Positions 26,301 through 34,758 are shown, counted from the first letter of the stretch. The stretch: 64,000 nt of DNA from Brevibacterium sp. RIT 803 (GCF_016892625.1 NZ_JAFEMW010000002.1:186001-250000), one strand, 5' to 3'. Numbers and translations: made by a program. The notes: generated from the letters alone by a model not told the origin.

Positions 26301-26617
26301 CCCGAGATGAACTCGAGGTCATCGCCGGTCCGCGTCGTGTGAGCAGCGCGCGCAATTCCGTAGGCGAACGACGAGATGCTTCGAGCCGGGGCGGAAGCCA
26401 GCACCGCGTCTCTGGGTACGGCGAGACGGTTGCGCAGCACATCAGCATGATCGCGATTGGGCGTGAGAACCAGCACCGAGGCGGGACTGACCTCGACCAT
26501 CAGCCGTGCATACACGGATTCGAGCTTCGACGTCTTGCCCGTCCCGGGGCGTCCGACGACTGTCACCGACTCCCCCGCGAGCAGTTTCGCGCTGATCCCC
26601 TCAGTCACTTCATCCAT
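23324..26617 (-). CDS. adnA: AdnA-type helicase-nuclease subunit
   Basis: A 1097-residue partner of AdnB. The motor domain has a P-loop GRPGTGKT (22-29) and TPNRDHADVL, but motif II reads LADGVQDF, so the Glu of the usual DExQD is Gly. Motif VI-like LFYTALTRAEEH is present. The nuclease domain has GRLDRLEQ and RIVDFKTGK, plus four Cys (TGCSLRW and KCLSCPVRTSC) that fit an Fe-S-stabilised AddB/AdnA-type nuclease. The ATG at 26617 has only a weak ribosome site. Order adnA then adnB with a 1-bp stop/start overlap is as in mycobacteria. Confidence 0.92.
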   Translation of the reverse strand: MDEVTEGISAKLLAGESVTVVGRPGTGKTSKLESVYARLMVEVSPASVLVLTPNRDHADVLRNRLAVPRDAVLASAPARSISSFAYGIARAAHTTRTGDDLEFISGADQDVFLADLLAGHELGHGRGPAWPAEITAEVRSTSAFRTEVRDFLNRVMEFDFGVRVPAPTPGGGPAQTPEFVFDFGRSVLDRALERHHDPRWEAVAQILDEYLDIMSMPGYGGTDSATVLARAAFEVLREPAEVTAGRAWTFAPDVVPTVVLADGVQDFPAASWGLLEQLRERGSALALFGSPETVTGRFHGADASIVDRSAADDGFTTVILPEVKGIGPDIVNVSDDFGRRITTRWGLHHMPRPSGGPGTSDDPPVAVDSSDETAACTAAESVVDAVDDAVLAFSRDLPDTVETHVFEGAASSYRYLARRVTSFVEDGHSWSDVAVLCRNTSTARVVANELSASGVATANIMQPLSVDPATAPLIELLSRTPDFADDESIAAQALDLAGSVYVRLDPVQIRRFKRVVRKRFPAANSSTSLAQALRNDVDDASPTGLATISRMLHAAAEVRSVDPHQALWMIWEASDVAEKWQSEALRDPDSVANSHLDSVLRLFTLAQKISDRGGFTARSFAGIVAEQDIAQDSLAARAGTDDHVQVGTPSSLAHLRVPLVIIAEVNEGVWPNPKLRGGILGLDDLSSVLTTGETATGDPGYHAHAKRRNLREEGELFYTALTRAEEHVIVTAISDAESNPSPFFDVIAARTAKGTEDADSYAITHEDELLPLSLAEMAAHTRARLLRAAADPAQEEPEEDVDAWAQLLAALTATSPAVEPPEQWRETEDITSSEPLFTSEDTVRVSPSQVESFTGCSLRWFLTRNGGDRPGSLAQSLGTIIHAAAETFPQGPPSAIRDYVDKEFTTLEFDAEWERDREHTLAMKMADRLGEYIKTAPGEPIGVEAQVYATGVDDKGQEWKVTGRLDRLEQTPEGIRIVDFKTGKNVVKGQEMPRHAQLGVYQEAINSGTITIGEDQVIDAKAYGAELVFLRNSKQTTREQSALEIDEDPGWARDLINGVSDRMRAAQFPARVEPQKCLSCPVRTSCPAIGPQTLEES

Positions 26618-26714
26618 ACTCGTATTCCATCATGAGCCACGGACATGAGAACGATGTGGCCAACCCCGAGCGCGTTGACCGGTCCCGGTTCTGGATTTCG
26701 CGTAGCATGAAGGA

Positions 26715-27308
26715 ATGTCAAGCCCGCAACAGAGATTGCCCCGTGAACAGCGCCGTGACCAGTTGGTGGGGGTGGCACGTTCGGTCTTTGCGACACGCGG
26801 ATACCGGACCACCTCGATGGACACGATCGCAGAGGCGGCCGGTGTCTCAAAGCCTGTCCTCTACCAGCACTTCGCATCGAAGCAAGACCTCTACCTGGCA
26901 CTCATAGACGATTCTGCCGCGCACCTCGACACGACACTCGACGCTGCGATCGGATCAACCGATGATCCTCATGAGAAGGTCCGTGCCACCTATCGCTCCT
27001 ACTTCGAGTTCGTCGTCTCACACCGTGAGGAGTTCATCATCCTCTTCAACTCCGATGTCTACGAGCCCGAGGCACAGGAGCGGATCCGCGGCCTGCGAGA
27101 ACGCACCGCCTCACGTGTCATGACTGCGCTGAAGAGCTACACCGATCTCGACGACATCCAGGCCCGTATGCTGTGCCGGACTCTCATCGGCACTGCCGAG
27201 GTCGTCGTCAAGCAGCTCGAGACGACGCCGGAGATCGACGTCGACACCGCCGTCAGCCTGCTCACCCAGATGAGCTGGGGCGGCCTCCAGTCCTTCAGGA
27301 CGAAGTGA
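26715..27308 (+). CDS. TetR family transcriptional regulator
   Basis: A 197-residue TetR/AcrR-type repressor. The N-terminal helix-turn-helix occupies about residues 15-62 (FATRGYRTTSMDTIAEAAGVSKPVLYQHF, shown here as FATRGYRTTS and GVSKPVLYQHF). The C-terminal ligand-binding domain has no identifiable specificity. It matches the conserved TetR gene beside DUF3107 in actinobacteria (compare Rv3208). A TAGCAT hexamer lies six bases before the ATG and there is no well-spaced ribosome site, so the transcript may be leaderless. It is divergent from adnA across 97 bp. Confidence 0.92.
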   Translation: MSSPQQRLPREQRRDQLVGVARSVFATRGYRTTSMDTIAEAAGVSKPVLYQHFASKQDLYLALIDDSAAHLDTTLDAAIGSTDDPHEKVRATYRSYFEFVVSHREEFIILFNSDVYEPEAQERIRGLRERTASRVMTALKSYTDLDDIQARMLCRTLIGTAEVVVKQLETTPEIDVDTAVSLLTQMSWGGLQSFRTK

Positions 27309-27399
27309 TTGCGAACTCTGATCTGGAGAGGGAAGAAAACACGACCTCGCTGACGTTATGCTGAGGACGACTTACACCACGACCCGTACAAGGAGCACA

Positions 27400-27621
27400 A
27401 TGGAAATCAAGATCGGCGTCAAGCAGTCACCGCGCGAAATCGTCATGGAATCAGACGAGGCACCGAAGGATCTGGCCGCGCGCATCGAAGAATCCGTCAA
27501 GGCCGATTCACTGCTGTCCTTCACAGACATGAAGGGGCGCCAGGTATTCGTCCCGGCTTCCGCTCTGGCCTACGTCGAGATCGGCACGGAATCTGCCCGT
27601 CGCGTCGGCTTCGGCGCCTGA
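27400..27621 (+). CDS. DUF3107 small protein
   Basis: A 73-residue cytoplasmic protein of the DUF3107 family, found only in actinobacteria and nearly always next to this TetR gene (compare Rv3208A). Visible landmarks: EIKIGVKQSPREIVME at the start, a Ser/Leu-rich middle (KADSLLSFTD), RQVFVPASALAYVEIG and a C-terminal RRVGFGA. Function unknown. ATG at 27400 follows CAAGGAGCACA; a TATGCT hexamer at 27357-27362 could be its own -10. Confidence 0.88.
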   Translation: MEIKIGVKQSPREIVMESDEAPKDLAARIEESVKADSLLSFTDMKGRQVFVPASALAYVEIGTESARRVGFGA

Positions 27622-27677
27622 ACGACTGCCTGCGCAACACATCGTGCGCGGATGAACGCCGCATCTCGGTGAATTCC

Positions 27678-27730
27678 CCGTGAATAGGCTGAGGGCCCGG
27701 TCAGACACCGGGCCCTCAGCCTATTCACGG
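27678..27730. terminator. Very strong bidirectional terminator
   Basis: A perfect 24-bp stem (27678-27701 with 27707-27730) around a five-base loop CAGAC, between convergent DUF3107 and the ferritin-like gene. Confidence 0.9.
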
Positions 27731-27747
27731 ACCCGAATCAAGGAGCT

Positions 27748-28380
27748 TCAGGCCACCAACCCCAGGGCTGACATCCGCTTCGAATGGTTGGCCGTCACTG
27801 CCGGAATCGATGCCACCACCAACTCCTCATCGATGCCCAGAAAAGAGTCGGTGAGAAGGTTGCGTGCGCGCCCCAATGTTTCGGCCACGAGCTTGCGACC
27901 CCACAGCGCCAGACGCGAAGCCAGCTGGGTGTCGGCGGCGACGTCGGCGGTCAGGCGATTGCGCACATATTCGGTCGCACGTGTATCATCGAGAATTGTA
28001 ATTGCCAGGCTGTATCCGGGCTCGCTGAGCTCCTCCACGGCCGTGCGGTAGAAGTCATTCATGATTCCGTCGAAGACGAATCCCTTCATGAGACTTTCGT
28101 GCCAGTCACGAGGACGAGTCCGTTCAGCCAGCACGGTGAAGGTCGGCTCGAAATGCTGACAGAGCTCGACCGCATCCTGGCCCAATCGACTGATGTGCTG
28201 CGAGAGCTCTTCGAAGTTCGCAAAGGACAGAGAGGCCAGCCGCGCCAGAGTGACTTTATCGTCCATGTGCACCGCGGTGGTCGCGTTGGTGGCCATTCGT
28301 TCGAAAGCGGTCAACTCGCCGAACGCCAGCAGCGCGAGCGTAGCAGCATTATTACCGGCCAATGGGGCAGAATCGGGCAT
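27748..28380 (-). CDS. Ferritin-like fold protein (Rv3210c/MiaE-like)
   Basis: A 210-residue all-helical protein of the actinobacterial ferritin-like family. The di-iron pattern is suggested by AFGELTAFERM near residue 20, then ASLSFANFEELSQHI, DWHESLMKGFVFDGIMNDFYR and LDDTRATEYV, giving Glu/His residues on several helices. A tRNA hydroxylase (MiaE-like) activity has been proposed for relatives but is not shown. The position next to rhlE in a divergent pair is the same as in mycobacteria. ATG at 28380 lies 61 bases from the divergent rhlE start. Confidence 0.78.
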   Translation of the reverse strand: MPDSAPLAGNNAATLALLAFGELTAFERMATNATTAVHMDDKVTLARLASLSFANFEELSQHISRLGQDAVELCQHFEPTFTVLAERTRPRDWHESLMKGFVFDGIMNDFYRTAVEELSEPGYSLAITILDDTRATEYVRNRLTADVAADTQLASRLALWGRKLVAETLGRARNLLTDSFLGIDEELVVASIPAVTANHSKRMSALGLVA

Positions 28381-28441
28381 AACTCAAGAGTACCGGTTCA
28401 CGACCATGACGAGCGCGAAGGCGCTAAAAGGAGTTTGAAAC

Positions 28442-29911
28442 ATGGCGGAGACAGAACCAGATTTCGCTGAGCTTGGAGTTGCTGGACCGATCGTGGCCGC
28501 ATTGGCTGCCAAGGGCATCACACATCCGTTCCCGATCCAGGCGATGACGCTGCCCGTGGCCCTGTCGGGAGCCGACATCATCGGACAGGCAAAGACAGGA
28601 ACCGGCAAGACGCTGGGCTTCGGCATACCCCTCCTGCAGCGTGTCATCGGCAAGAATGAAGACGGCGCTGTCTCGGCAGACCCGGAGAACACGCCGGACA
28701 TCGTGTCTGACAGCACCGAGACACGCCTCCCCCAGGCTCTGGTCGTCGTGCCCACCCGTGAGCTGGCCAAACAGGTCGCTGCCGACCTGGTGACCGCCTC
28801 GACACAGCGTGACATCGACATCATGACGATCTACGGCGGCATGGACTTCGACCCGCAGATCAAGAAGCTCAAGTCGGGTGTCGATGTTGTCGTCGGCACA
28901 CCCGGTCGCCTCCTCGACCTCTATGGTCGCAAGGTCCTTCGGCTGCATAAGGTCCGCACGGTCGTCCTCGACGAGGCCGATGAGATGCTCGATCTCGGGT
29001 TCCTGCCCGATGTCGAGAAGATCATCAACGCTGTGCCCGCGCACCGTCAGACGATGCTCTTCTCCGCCACTATGCCTGGCGCGGTCATCACCCTGGCCCG
29101 CCGCTACATGAGCCGGCCCACCCATATTCGCGCCCACGACAACGAAGATCTGTCGCTGTTGGGCAAGAACACGGCTCAGTACGTCTATCGTGCCCACTCG
29201 ATGGACAAGAGCGAACTCGTCGCCCGCATGTTGCAGGCCGAGGGACGTGGACGCACCATCATCTTCACTCGCACCAAACGGACCGCGGACAAACTCGCCG
29301 CTGAGCTCGGCGACCGTGGCTTCGCGGTCAAACCGCTGCACGGCGATCTCGGTCAGGCACAGCGTGAGAAGGCCCTGAAGTCGTTCCGCGACGGTCAGGT
29401 CGACGTCCTCGTCGCCACCGATGTCGCTGCACGCGGAATCGACATCGACGATGTCACCCACGTCGTGAACTACCAGTGCCCAGACGACGAGAAGACCTAC
29501 GTCCACCGCATCGGCCGCACCGGCCGCGCCGGCAACACCGGCATCGCAGTGACCCTTGTCGACTGGGACGACATGCCTCGCTGGCGACTGATCAACAAAG
29601 CCCTCGGACTCGACCATGACGAGCCGGCCGAGACCTACTCGACGTCACCGCACTTCTTCGCCGATCTCTCCATTCCGAAAGGGACAAAGGGTCGTCTGCG
29701 CCGACAGCAGACCGAAGGCGCCGAGGACCACTCCGGACCGAAGAGGCCCGAACAGCGCCGAGGCAGCTCCTCGGGCCGCACCGGATCCTCCACAGGGGAT
29801 GAAGGACCGAAGAAACCACGACGCAACCGCGAACGTCGACGTACCCGTGGCGGCAAGCCTGTGGGACGCACTTCGAGCGCCCCCAGCGACAGCCAGCCCT
29901 CAGCCGAATAG
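28442..29911 (+). CDS. rhlE: DEAD-box RNA helicase
   Basis: A 489-residue RNA helicase. Q-motif GITHPFPIQ, motif I AKTGTGKT (50-57), PTRELAKQ, TPGRLLDL, DEAD (in VVLDEADEMLDLGF), SAT, then ATDVAARGIDID and HRIGRTGRAG in the second RecA domain. The C-terminal 80 residues are basic and Ser/Arg-rich (KKPRRNRERRRTRGGK), a likely RNA-binding tail. The ATG follows AAAAGGAG at eight bases. The family acts in mRNA decay, ribosome assembly or cold adaptation. An imperfect hairpin terminator follows 26 bases after the stop. Confidence 0.95.
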   Translation: MAETEPDFAELGVAGPIVAALAAKGITHPFPIQAMTLPVALSGADIIGQAKTGTGKTLGFGIPLLQRVIGKNEDGAVSADPENTPDIVSDSTETRLPQALVVVPTRELAKQVAADLVTASTQRDIDIMTIYGGMDFDPQIKKLKSGVDVVVGTPGRLLDLYGRKVLRLHKVRTVVLDEADEMLDLGFLPDVEKIINAVPAHRQTMLFSATMPGAVITLARRYMSRPTHIRAHDNEDLSLLGKNTAQYVYRAHSMDKSELVARMLQAEGRGRTIIFTRTKRTADKLAAELGDRGFAVKPLHGDLGQAQREKALKSFRDGQVDVLVATDVAARGIDIDDVTHVVNYQCPDDEKTYVHRIGRTGRAGNTGIAVTLVDWDDMPRWRLINKALGLDHDEPAETYSTSPHFFADLSIPKGTKGRLRRQQTEGAEDHSGPKRPEQRRGSSSGRTGSSTGDEGPKKPRRNRERRRTRGGKPVGRTSSAPSDSQPSAE

Positions 29912-29936
29912 GCGGCAAGCCCCAAAGGGCGCAACC

Positions 29937-29977
29937 GAACGAGCGGCTCCGACCACTATGGTCGGGGCCGTTCGTTC
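29937..29977 (+). terminator. Hairpin terminator after rhlE
   Basis: An 18-bp stem 29937-29954 / 29960-29977 with two G-T wobbles and a five-base loop ACTAT, followed by ATCTTGCGTT. Confidence 0.75.
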
Positions 29978-30045
29978 ATCTTGCGTTCAATTCGTGCCCA
30001 GACAATGGCGGAGCCCATGTCGTCCAGCATGAACGAGAGTGAGTT

Positions 30046-31152
30046 TTGTTCGGTTCACACCGACCGGACGCGGAGTCCGTCGCAGCAGCACCACGGGATG
30101 GAATCCGTCCCCAGATACAGACTCAGGAATTCCCTCTCGCCTCCCGGGGCCACCGACATGACGTCGACGTCATGCGCGTCCTGGCTGGACTGACCGTGAT
30201 GGTCGGCCACTCCGGCGGAGTCCTCATCGGACGCGGTCAGGACGCAGACAGCAATCACGCCTGGCTGTTGGGCCACCTCGCCGAGGCGGTCAATCCGTGG
30301 GCGGTCCCGATGTTCTTCATGATCGCCGGCTGGGCGACCCTCGTAGGTGCACCTCCGAAGTCAGGGGCGAAGGTGTGGGACCGCATCATCCGTCACTTCG
30401 TGCCGCTGTTCGCATGGTCGATCATCTTCATCCTCGGCTTCAATCTCTTCGACAGCGACGGTGTCGATGTTCGCCACGATCTGGTCCGAACCTTCCTCGA
30501 GGCCGGCCGGCCTGCCTTCCATCTCTGGTACCTCTACGCCTATATCCCGCTCATCCTCGTGTTCGGGACCCTCGTTCTGTTCTGGCGCGGACAGCGGCCG
30601 TGGAAGCTCGCCGGCCTTGCCGTCGTGCTGGCCTGTTCGTCTGTGTGGGCGCCGTTCGTGCTCGAGCAGCTCGGTTCCAGTCAGGACGCGTGGAAATGGG
30701 GCTTTGCAACCTACCAGGTGGTGTACTTCTGCATGGGTGCCTTCTTCATCCACTATGCGAAGGATCTGCGTCCGCCGATGTGGACGCTCATACTCGCATT
30801 CGGAGCCTGTGCGGCCGGAGTCTTCTGGTGGGAATCGGATTTCGAGTATCCGATCGCCAATGCGAATCCGCTCATCGTGGGCCTGGCCGTCAGCGTCATC
30901 CTCATCATCTCCCGCATCGAATTGGGCGAACGCACGAAACGGTTCTTCACCAAACTGGCGTCGGCCTCATTCGGCGCATTCCTCGTTCATGTGTTCTTCC
31001 TCGAACTGTTCTTCGAACGCCTCTTCGTCGTCGACGCCTCGCCTCTGCTGCTGGTCGTGCAGTATGCGGGCTACCTCGGACTGACCGCGGTCCTGTCCTA
31101 CGCGCTCAGCCTGACATGGGGAAAGCTGCGCCTGCGCAGGATCCTCGGTTGA
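30046..31152 (+). CDS. Acyltransferase 3 family membrane protein
   Basis: A 368-residue polytopic membrane acyltransferase of the OafA type, likely O-acylating a surface sugar or lipid. The motif DVMRVLAGLTVMVGHSGG carries the family His, and about ten hydrophobic helices follow (for example PMFFMIAGWATLV, WYLYAYIPLILVFGTLVLF). The conserved start of the fold lies just before the first ATG (30172), so translation must begin upstream. The only upstream start codon after the TGA at 30040 is TTG at 30046. Its 40-residue polar N-terminus is unusual, so the exact start is doubtful. Confidence 0.85.
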   Translation: MFGSHRPDAESVAAAPRDGIRPQIQTQEFPLASRGHRHDVDVMRVLAGLTVMVGHSGGVLIGRGQDADSNHAWLLGHLAEAVNPWAVPMFFMIAGWATLVGAPPKSGAKVWDRIIRHFVPLFAWSIIFILGFNLFDSDGVDVRHDLVRTFLEAGRPAFHLWYLYAYIPLILVFGTLVLFWRGQRPWKLAGLAVVLACSSVWAPFVLEQLGSSQDAWKWGFATYQVVYFCMGAFFIHYAKDLRPPMWTLILAFGACAAGVFWWESDFEYPIANANPLIVGLAVSVILIISRIELGERTKRFFTKLASASFGAFLVHVFFLELFFERLFVVDASPLLLVVQYAGYLGLTAVLSYALSLTWGKLRLRRILG

Positions 31153-31195
31153 GATCGGAGAGCAGCGGTCGGCACCCAACGGCTGCGGCTCAACC
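31147..31195. terminator. Inverted repeat spanning a convergent gene junction
   Basis: GGTTGAG (31147-31153), which includes the acyltransferase stop, pairs with CTCAACC (31189-31195), which includes the PHP-gene stop. An inner GCAGC/GCTGC pair adds to the stem. It may end both transcripts. Confidence 0.45.
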
Positions 31196-32047
31196 CTGAA
31201 TGAAGTCGACTCCCCCAGGACGGGAGTTCGCACGATCGAGGAGCTTCGCGAGCATGTGGTCCGTGGTCGTATGCTCGCCCAGGCGGTTGGGCTTTCCGGT
31301 GCCGTGGTAGTCACTCGATCCGGTGATGATGAGGTCGTGGTCGTGGGCGAGCCTGCGCATGACCTCACGCTCGTTCGGCGGGTTGTCACGATGATCGACT
31401 TCAAGTCCGTCGAGGCCGGCTGCGATGAATTCGGTCATCGCCGTATCGGGTACGACCAGACCGCGCATCGCGGCACGCGGGTGGGCGAAGACGGAGACTC
31501 CCCCAGCGTCGCGAATCAGTGAGATGGCCGTGATGGGGTCGATCGTCGGCAGACTGACATGGTATTTGCCGTGGCTGGACAGGATCGAGGCGAAGGCTTC
31601 AGTACGTGACTCGACGAGTCCTGCAGCCACCAGAGCGTCAGCGATGTGAGGTCGACCGATGGTCGCATCTTCGCCGGAGACGGAGAAGACCGCATCCATG
31701 TCGATGGGATAGTCCTCCGCGAGGCGGTCGATGATCAGGTGTGTACGGTCCATGCGTGCGCGTCGAGTCTCCTCGACGACCGCTGCCAGGTCGGTGTCAT
31801 AGGGGTCGTGGAGGTAGGACAGCAGGTGCACGCTGATTCCCTCATGCCGACATGAGATCTCCATACCCCGAACAAGACCCAGACCGTAGACCCTGGCGGC
31901 CGCCTCCGCAGGCGCCCACCCGGCGGTGGTGTCATGGTCCGTGACGCCGAGTACGTCGATGCCTTCCATCGCCGCTTCGGATATGAGTTCGGACGGGGTT
32001 TGAGTCCCGTCCGAGAATGCAGTGTGCACATGGAGATCATTGACCAT
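31190..32047 (-). CDS. PHP-domain phosphoesterase
   Basis: A 285-residue PHP-domain metal-dependent phosphoesterase like YciV/RNase AM (3',5'-nucleoside bisphosphate or RNA 5'-end trimming). Metal-binding motifs in order: DLHVHTAFSDG (residues 4-14), GVTDHDT, GMEISC, RPHIADAL, FAHP and SSDYHGTGKP. Length and motif order match the family. The ATG lacks a ribosome site, and TAGACT lies six bases upstream (32059-32054, minus strand), so the transcript may be leaderless. It is divergent from pepP across 79 bp. Confidence 0.88.
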   Translation of the reverse strand: MVNDLHVHTAFSDGTQTPSELISEAAMEGIDVLGVTDHDTTAGWAPAEAAARVYGLGLVRGMEISCRHEGISVHLLSYLHDPYDTDLAAVVEETRRARMDRTHLIIDRLAEDYPIDMDAVFSVSGEDATIGRPHIADALVAAGLVESRTEAFASILSSHGKYHVSLPTIDPITAISLIRDAGGVSVFAHPRAAMRGLVVPDTAMTEFIAAGLDGLEVDHRDNPPNEREVMRRLAHDHDLIITGSSDYHGTGKPNRLGEHTTTDHMLAKLLDRANSRPGGVDFIQG

Positions 32048-32126
32048 GCACCCAGTCTATCCGCAGTCGCGCGGGATACTGGTCCTCGTCCCGGCATGGT
32101 CTCCAGGCAGTGCCTAGAATGGAAGT

Positions 32127-33641
32127 ATGACAGCCCAGAATGCAGACAGCACCGAGAAGACCCAGGCCCTTGACGATCGCGTCAACAACCGTTCCCACCG
32201 CCCCAATTCGCAGGCATTCCGCGATTTCGTCGCCGAGGGGTGGGACCGAACACCGCTTGACGCCCAGGCTCTCGCCGCCGCCGGATTCACTCCTGCCCGA
32301 CGGGCGAAGGTCTCCGCAGCCTTTCCCGGTGAGCGACTGGTCATCCCAGCCGGTGGCCACAAGGTCCGGTCGAACGACACCGACTACCGGTTCCGCGCCC
32401 ATTCGGCGTTCATCCATCTGACCGGTCTCGAAGCCGATTCCGAGCCGGATGCCGTCCTCGTCTTCGAACCCGAGGACGACACCCACAGCGTGACCCTGTA
32501 CTTCCGTCCCCGCGCAGGTTCGGACACTGTCGAGTTCTTCTCCGATTCCCGGTACGGCGAGTACTGGGTCGGACCCCGCGCCGATCTCGAGGCGATGTCG
32601 ACGATGACGGGCATCGCCACCGAGAGCTCAGCGACGGTCGATGATGCGATCACGAAAGACCTCGGTGCGATCTCCGTGAGACTCGTCCGCCAGGCCGATG
32701 TCCGCATCGACTCGGTCATCGACGTCGCGCGCACACAGGTGCAGGCCGATCTCGAGACCTCGGAGGCCGGCGATGCCGAATTGGCCCAGCTGCTGTCCGA
32801 GCTGCGACTCCTCAAGGACGAGCACGAGGTCGAGGCCATGCGTGAAGCTGTCGCCATCACCCGCTCGGGCTTCGACAACGTCATCGCCGCTCTGCCCACC
32901 GCTCTCGCTCATCGTCGCGGCGAACGCGTCATCGAGACGGCCTTCGAAACAGCTGCCCGATCCGATGGCAACGGCATCGGCTATGACACGATCGCGGCCG
33001 CCGGCAACCATGCCTGCACCCTGCATTGGATCCGCAATGACGGTGCGGTCCGGGACGGGGACCTTGTCCTCGTCGATGCCGGGGCAGAGGCCGATTCCCT
33101 CTACACAGCAGACATCACCCGCACGCTCCCTGTCTCAGGAACCTTCACCGAGGTCCAGGCCAAGATCTACGACGCCGTCCTCGACGCCTCGGACGCTGCC
33201 TTCGCCGTCGCCGCTGACCACGTCAACCGCGAGGTGAAGTTCCGCGAGATCCACGAAGCGGCGATGGAAGTCATCGCCGCCCGACTCGAGGAATTCGGCA
33301 TCTTGCCGGTCTCCGCGGCACAGTCGCTGTCGCCGGAGGGCCAGCATCACCGCCGTTGGATGGTCCACGGGACCAGCCACCACCTCGGACTCGACGTCCA
33401 CGATTGCGCTCAGGCTCGCGCCGAGATGTATCTCGATGCAGCTGTGGAACCCGGCATGGTCTTCACGATCGAACCGGGCCTGTACTTCAAAACCGATGAC
33501 CTGCTCCTGCCCGAGGAATTCCGAGGCAACGGTGTGCGCATCGAGGACGACGTCCTCGTCACTGCCGACGGCGTCGAAAACCTCTCTGCAGGTTTCCCCC
33601 GCACCCGTGCAGAGGTCGAGGCCTGGGTTCAGGGACGATGA
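32127..33641 (+). CDS. pepP: Xaa-Pro aminopeptidase P (M24B)
   Basis: A 504-residue aminopeptidase that removes N-terminal residues before proline. The N-terminal creatinase-like domain (to about residue 225) contains RAHSAFIHLTGLEAD. The C-terminal pita-bread domain has the dinuclear metal residues in VDAGAEADSLYTADITRTLP (two Asp), HGTSHHLGLDVHD (His), EPGLYF (Glu) and GVRIEDDVLV (Glu). The ATG at 32127 has TAGAAT six bases upstream (32115-32120) and GGAAG between, so leaderless or weak ribosome-site initiation is possible. Its TGA overlaps the ATG of the P1 peptidase gene. Confidence 0.94.
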   Translation: MTAQNADSTEKTQALDDRVNNRSHRPNSQAFRDFVAEGWDRTPLDAQALAAAGFTPARRAKVSAAFPGERLVIPAGGHKVRSNDTDYRFRAHSAFIHLTGLEADSEPDAVLVFEPEDDTHSVTLYFRPRAGSDTVEFFSDSRYGEYWVGPRADLEAMSTMTGIATESSATVDDAITKDLGAISVRLVRQADVRIDSVIDVARTQVQADLETSEAGDAELAQLLSELRLLKDEHEVEAMREAVAITRSGFDNVIAALPTALAHRRGERVIETAFETAARSDGNGIGYDTIAAAGNHACTLHWIRNDGAVRDGDLVLVDAGAEADSLYTADITRTLPVSGTFTEVQAKIYDAVLDASDAAFAVAADHVNREVKFREIHEAAMEVIAARLEEFGILPVSAAQSLSPEGQHHRRWMVHGTSHHLGLDVHDCAQARAEMYLDAAVEPGMVFTIEPGLYFKTDDLLLPEEFRGNGVRIEDDVLVTADGVENLSAGFPRTRAEVEAWVQGR

Positions 33642-34714
33642 CCATAGGCCCGATCCGGGGCCGGGGAATTCTGGAGATCCCGGGAATCGCTGTAGGTCAC
33701 GCCGGTCGGTTCGCCCCGGATGGGCTGACCGGAGTGACTTCCGTCCTGCCTCCACCGGGAGCCCGGGTGGGTGTCGACGTCCGCGGCGGCGGCCCGGCCA
33801 CCCATGAGACCGACGTCATCGCTCCCGGCACTCATTCCTACGGTGCCGATGCGATCGTGATCACCGGCGGCTCGGCCCTGGGATTGCAATCGGTGAGCGG
33901 TGTCGTTCGCACCCTCGCCGAGGCGGGTCGTGGATTCCCTGCCCCCGGCCTGAAGGATACTGTCGTTCCGCTCGTCCCTGCTGCCGCGATCTACGACCTC
34001 GGACGGGGTGATGGGCCCGTGCGTCCGCCCACCGACTCCGACGGGGCTGCAGCGGCCCGTGCGGCCCTGCGATCCACCCACGATGGGGCAGGATCCACCG
34101 CAGTCAGGGGCAGCCTCGGCGCGGGTCTCGGTGCTCGTTCGGGAATGCAGAGCTTGCGCAGCTCTTTGGGGTCCTTCTCGATCCGTCTGCCCCACGGATA
34201 CCTCGTTGCCGCGCTTGTGGTGGCCAACCCGTTCGGTTCGATCGGAACGCCCGGTGGCACGCTGTGGGCGCACCCTCTCCTGCATTCCTATGGGCTCGAT
34301 CTGCCGATCATCGGGCATCTGCCCGCGACTCCCACATCCACGGTGGAGACCGCCTCGGCGAAGAATACGACCATCGCCATCGTGGCCACGAACGCGGCGT
34401 TGGATCCTGCCCAGGTCACGCGTATGGCCGCTGGTGCCCAAGCCGGAATCGCCCGCGCGATCCGGCCCTCGCACACGCTCTTCGACGGCGATACGGTCTT
34501 CGGCATCGCCACCGGTGAAGTGGGACTTCCTGATGACTTCGCGGCCTCGACACTTGACCAGGTGACGATCACGGCAGCTGCCGCGGATGCCCTGAGCCTG
34601 GCGGTCATCGATGCTCATGTCGCCGCTGCGTCGGTGGATGACTCATGGGGCCAGCCGCCGACCCTCAGCGATGTCGCCCCCGAATTTGCAGGGGCCTTCG
34701 CCGCACTGCCCTGA
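33638..34714 (+). CDS. P1 (DmpA/NylC-type) N-terminal-nucleophile hydrolase
   Basis: A 358-residue peptidase of family P1, which matures by autocleavage. The conserved N-terminal GRGILEIPGIAVGH, the GGSALGLQSVSGV turn and RLPHGYLVAALVVANPFGS are present. The predicted self-cleavage site is Asn243-Thr244 in SAKNTTIAIVATNA, so Thr244 would be the nucleophile. That Asn/Thr pair resembles the nylon-oligomer hydrolase NylC, whereas DmpA uses Gly/Ser. The substrate is unknown. It overlaps pepP by four bases (ATGA), which links it to peptide turnover. Confidence 0.87.
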   Translation: MTIGPIRGRGILEIPGIAVGHAGRFAPDGLTGVTSVLPPPGARVGVDVRGGGPATHETDVIAPGTHSYGADAIVITGGSALGLQSVSGVVRTLAEAGRGFPAPGLKDTVVPLVPAAAIYDLGRGDGPVRPPTDSDGAAAARAALRSTHDGAGSTAVRGSLGAGLGARSGMQSLRSSLGSFSIRLPHGYLVAALVVANPFGSIGTPGGTLWAHPLLHSYGLDLPIIGHLPATPTSTVETASAKNTTIAIVATNAALDPAQVTRMAAGAQAGIARAIRPSHTLFDGDTVFGIATGEVGLPDDFAASTLDQVTITAAAADALSLAVIDAHVAAASVDDSWGQPPTLSDVAPEFAGAFAALP

Positions 34715-34758
34715 GCAGAGCACAGCTGCGGCTCGGACAGCCGCAAGCAGGCAGAAAC

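Noticed and set aside
25571..26635. A 354-residue plus-strand frame opposite adnA
   Set aside because: Antisense shadow of the AdnA helicase-nuclease; no motif found.
28424..29617. A 397-residue frame on the minus strand opposite rhlE
   Set aside because: It shadows a complete DEAD-box helicase, and its composition (His, Asp, Val, Arg rich with no domains) is typical of antisense frames in high-GC DNA.
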